Part shown: positions 13,506 through 15,046 of the stretch, in pieces
How positions within the stretch are numbered: position 1 is the first letter of the stretch
Layout of the letters: the number at the start of each line of letters is the position of its first letter
NCBI GenBank assembly: GCA_000437755.1
Contig: FR900167.1
Location: forward strand, 1,712-16,757
Length of the DNA: 15,046 bases
Source: Roseburia sp. CAG:303
GTDB taxonomy: Bacteria; Bacillota; Clostridia; Lachnospirales; Lachnospiraceae
Direction: 5' to 3'
Notes under the pieces: generated by a model
Databases searched by the model: none
Told to the model about the DNA's origin: nothing
What the model saw: only the letters and a program-made list of their open reading frames with translations
Position numbers and translations under genes: made by a program

Positions 13506-14911
13506 ATTCCAATAAGTGCAACCCTCGACTTTACTCCGGTTTTTTCATATATGGAAGATATATGCCGCTCCAGTGTTCTCTTCGATACGCATAAATCATC
13601 TGCAATCTGCTGGACGCTGTCTTCCGTACTGACCAGACAGAAAAATGTTTCTGTCTCCCTCTCTGTAAAGGAAAATCTTTCTGCAATCTGCCGGATTTTC
13701 TTCTTCTCATCCAATTCACCGGCCGGTTTTTTATCCGGTTCCGGTATTTCCATCAGTTTCTTCTTTTCATAAGTATATGCCGTCGTAACCACACTTGCCA
13801 ATACAAATAATAATATTGTAATAACGAGCATCTGTATATTAAGTTCTGATGATATCAGATTTAAAGAACCACCTGTAATTACTGCCGCAGTCAGGTTATT
13901 CACTGCCCGTCCCATACCTGCCCATAATTCCGGCAGGTGCGTATAACGGGATATCTCCATGAATGCAGTTGTAAAGAATACTGCAAAAAATCCCGCAGAC
14001 ATATAAAAAATAATCAGTCCCATTAAAAACGGCTCTGAAAACTTTAAAGCGGCAACACACAAGGTTGACAACAGGGTAACACAATACATAACCATATTCA
14101 TAAATTTCCTGTTGCCAATATCAAATAGAAATCCCGCCAGTAAACCACTGAATGCAAGTATAAATCGCGGTGCCTGTCCGATATCAACCGCTCCGGTCGC
14201 ATGAACGAGTGTCACCGCATTATCAAGTGTACTGAAAATACACGTCAGCAGAACAACAAGCACTATCAGAAGGAGAACTGCTGCTGTGGAAGTTTTATTT
14301 GCTTCTTCTCTTTTGGCTGCCTTTGCCTCCAATCCATTTCCTGCAGTATTCTCATTTTCTCCCTCATCCATCTGCTTTCCTGTTCTTATTAACAATATCT
14401 CAAGACCGGTCAGAAACAGGAGGAAAAGTATCATTTCTGCCACTTCAGATTGGTTCAGTGTATTTTTTAATACCTGAAGCAATATTCCCGTCATATAGCC
14501 GACTCCGGCTATCCTTGCAAGATACCGATCATTTTTCAGCAGGCACAATGCAAAATAGAAAACTGCACTTCCCATTATTCCAAGAAACAAAAACAAAACA
14601 AGTCCCAATGTCAAAACCATACCGGCTGAATTTCCCTGTTTCACACCAATCAGTCCTGCCGCTATTATTATGCCGTTTACAATCCATCCTGCGGTCTGAT
14701 ACATACCTTTACAAATCCTGCGGCAAACCGGATAAATTACAAATCCTATTGCACTTGCCCCAAGTGCATAATTTTGTGCCTTCACAGTAGTTTCTTCTGA
14801 CAGTATGCCTGAAACCACATTGACATACAGATACTCGATGCCCAAAAACAGAAATGTAAAAATTCCCATTAAGAGAACTGCTTTTACATATGATATCTTT
14901 TCCTTCTCCAT
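13490..14911 (-). CDS. Membrane-bound LuxR-type transcriptional regulator (about 12 helices plus HTH)
   Basis: This is a 473-residue fusion of a polytopic membrane domain and a C-terminal LuxR/GerE helix-turn-helix. About twelve hydrophobic segments are seen (roughly 11-33, 48-63, 73-90, 97-121, 131-148, 158-175, then 209-229, 245-266, 270-290, 294-318, 330-355, 358-378). They are split 6+6 by a charged loop (176-208), an MFS-like layout. A Lys/Glu/Pro linker (379-411) leads to the DNA-binding domain (412-473), with FTERETE, then SVQQIADDLCVSKRTLERHI including the recognition helix near 443-460. There is no phosphoreceiver or autoinducer domain, so the membrane part presumably senses a ligand or membrane state. 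Such MFS-LuxR regulators occur in gut Actinobacteria and Clostridia, and their signals are mostly unknown. AAAGGA lies five bases before the ATG, and an exact-consensus promoter precedes it. Targets are not known; autoregulation or the convergent hydrolase gene are possible. Confidence 0.88.
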   Translation of the reverse strand: MEKEKISYVKAVLLMGIFTFLFLGIEYLYVNVVSGILSEETTVKAQNYALGASAIGFVIYPVCRRICKGMYQTAGWIVNGIIIAAGLIGVKQGNSAGMVLTLGLVLFLFLGIMGSAVFYFALCLLKNDRYLARIAGVGYMTGILLQVLKNTLNQSEVAEMILFLLFLTGLEILLIRTGKQMDEGENENTAGNGLEAKAAKREEANKTSTAAVLLLIVLVVLLTCIFSTLDNAVTLVHATGAVDIGQAPRFILAFSGLLAGFLFDIGNRKFMNMVMYCVTLLSTLCVAALKFSEPFLMGLIIFYMSAGFFAVFFTTAFMEISRYTHLPELWAGMGRAVNNLTAAVITGGSLNLISSELNIQMLVITILLFVLASVVTTAYTYEKKKLMEIPEPDKKPAGELDEKKKIRQIAERFSFTERETETFFCLVSTEDSVQQIADDLCVSKRTLERHISSIYEKTGVKSRVALIGIYNDK

Positions 14912-14935
14912 AAAAGTCCTTTGTCTCCTTTATCC

Positions 14936-14955
14936 GGTCATAATTTCTGCTGACC
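14936..14955. promoter_or_regulatory. Inverted repeat in the leader of the membrane LuxR gene
   Basis: GGTCA (14936-14940) and TGACC (14951-14955) form an inverted repeat with a 10-base spacer, directly after the -10 box and covering the expected start site. The place suits an autoregulatory operator. The short arms make chance occurrence possible. Confidence 0.4.
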
Positions 14956-14984
14956 ATTATATTATTTTTTCTTTGTATTGTCAA
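14956..14984 (-). promoter_or_regulatory. Consensus sigma-A promoter of the membrane LuxR gene
   Basis: On the minus strand, TTGACA (14979-14984), a 17-bp spacer and TATAAT (14956-14961) form an exact consensus promoter, with an A-rich spacer. The start would be near 14949, giving a leader of about 38 bases. The remaining bases to the window end (14985-15046) hold no recognisable gene or hairpin. Confidence 0.85.
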
Positions 14985-15046
14985 ATCAATCCCGGATGCC
15001 CCTTTTCCTGTTATGTCATTTTACAAGGATACATTATCATTCCTTC

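Noticed and set aside
1..15046. CRISPR array, tRNA/rRNA, integrase, toxin-antitoxin or defence cluster
   Set aside because: No regularly spaced repeats, RNA gene structure or matching protein motifs were found on either strand.

Overview
The window reads as chromosomal DNA of a low-to-moderate GC Firmicute of the Clostridia, most likely a Lachnospiraceae gut bacterium. This rests on strong AGGAGG-type ribosome sites, AT-rich intergenic DNA with near-consensus sigma-A promoters, a GH51 arabinofuranosidase, tandem YhgE/Pip proteins and a membrane-bound LuxR-type regulator. The genus cannot be fixed from the sequence alone. There is no RNA gene, CRISPR array, transposase or prophage gene.

Left part (1-6226, minus strand). 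Two tandem YhgE/Pip-family membrane proteins overlap by 8 bp. The downstream one runs off the left edge. A good promoter with a 15-bp palindrome just after its -10 box precedes the pair. Upstream, in the same direction, lies an intracellular GH51 alpha-L-arabinofuranosidase. It is separated from exoA (exonuclease III) by a compact, highly structured element of about 187 bp with imperfect terminal inverted repeats, which looks like a mobile or high-copy intergenic repeat. The exoA stop codon lies inside one terminal repeat.

Centre (6298-10212). ftsH (membrane AAA+ zinc protease) reads leftward and pyrG (CTP synthase) rightward from a shared 233-bp AT-rich divergent promoter region. pyrG ends at a 22-bp perfect-stem hairpin that also serves as the terminator for the converging metal operon.

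Metal-efflux operon (12802-10232, minus strand). The order is an ArsR/SmtB-type metal sensor, a 73-aa stand-alone HMA metallochaperone, and a P1B-type Zn/Cd/Pb ATPase without its own N-terminal metal-binding domain. The promoter is TTGACA-17-TATTAT, with repeated TGAACATAT-type operator sequence right at the start site. The sensor keeps a D-x-H...H-x2-E metal site spaced as in SmtB. Together this is a self-contained Zn/Cd-responsive export module.

Right part (12835-15046). Divergent from the metal operon is a small protein resembling permuted papain-fold (YiiX/NlpC-P60-like) hydrolases, probably starting at TTG. It overlaps tail-to-tail by 16 bp with a 473-aa protein that joins about 12 membrane segments to a LuxR-type helix-turn-helix. 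That gene has an exact-consensus promoter and an inverted repeat in its leader. The least explained items are the structured repeat, the YhgE/Pip pair with its unusual tails, and the peptidase-like/membrane-LuxR pair. No complete new defence or mobile system is visible.
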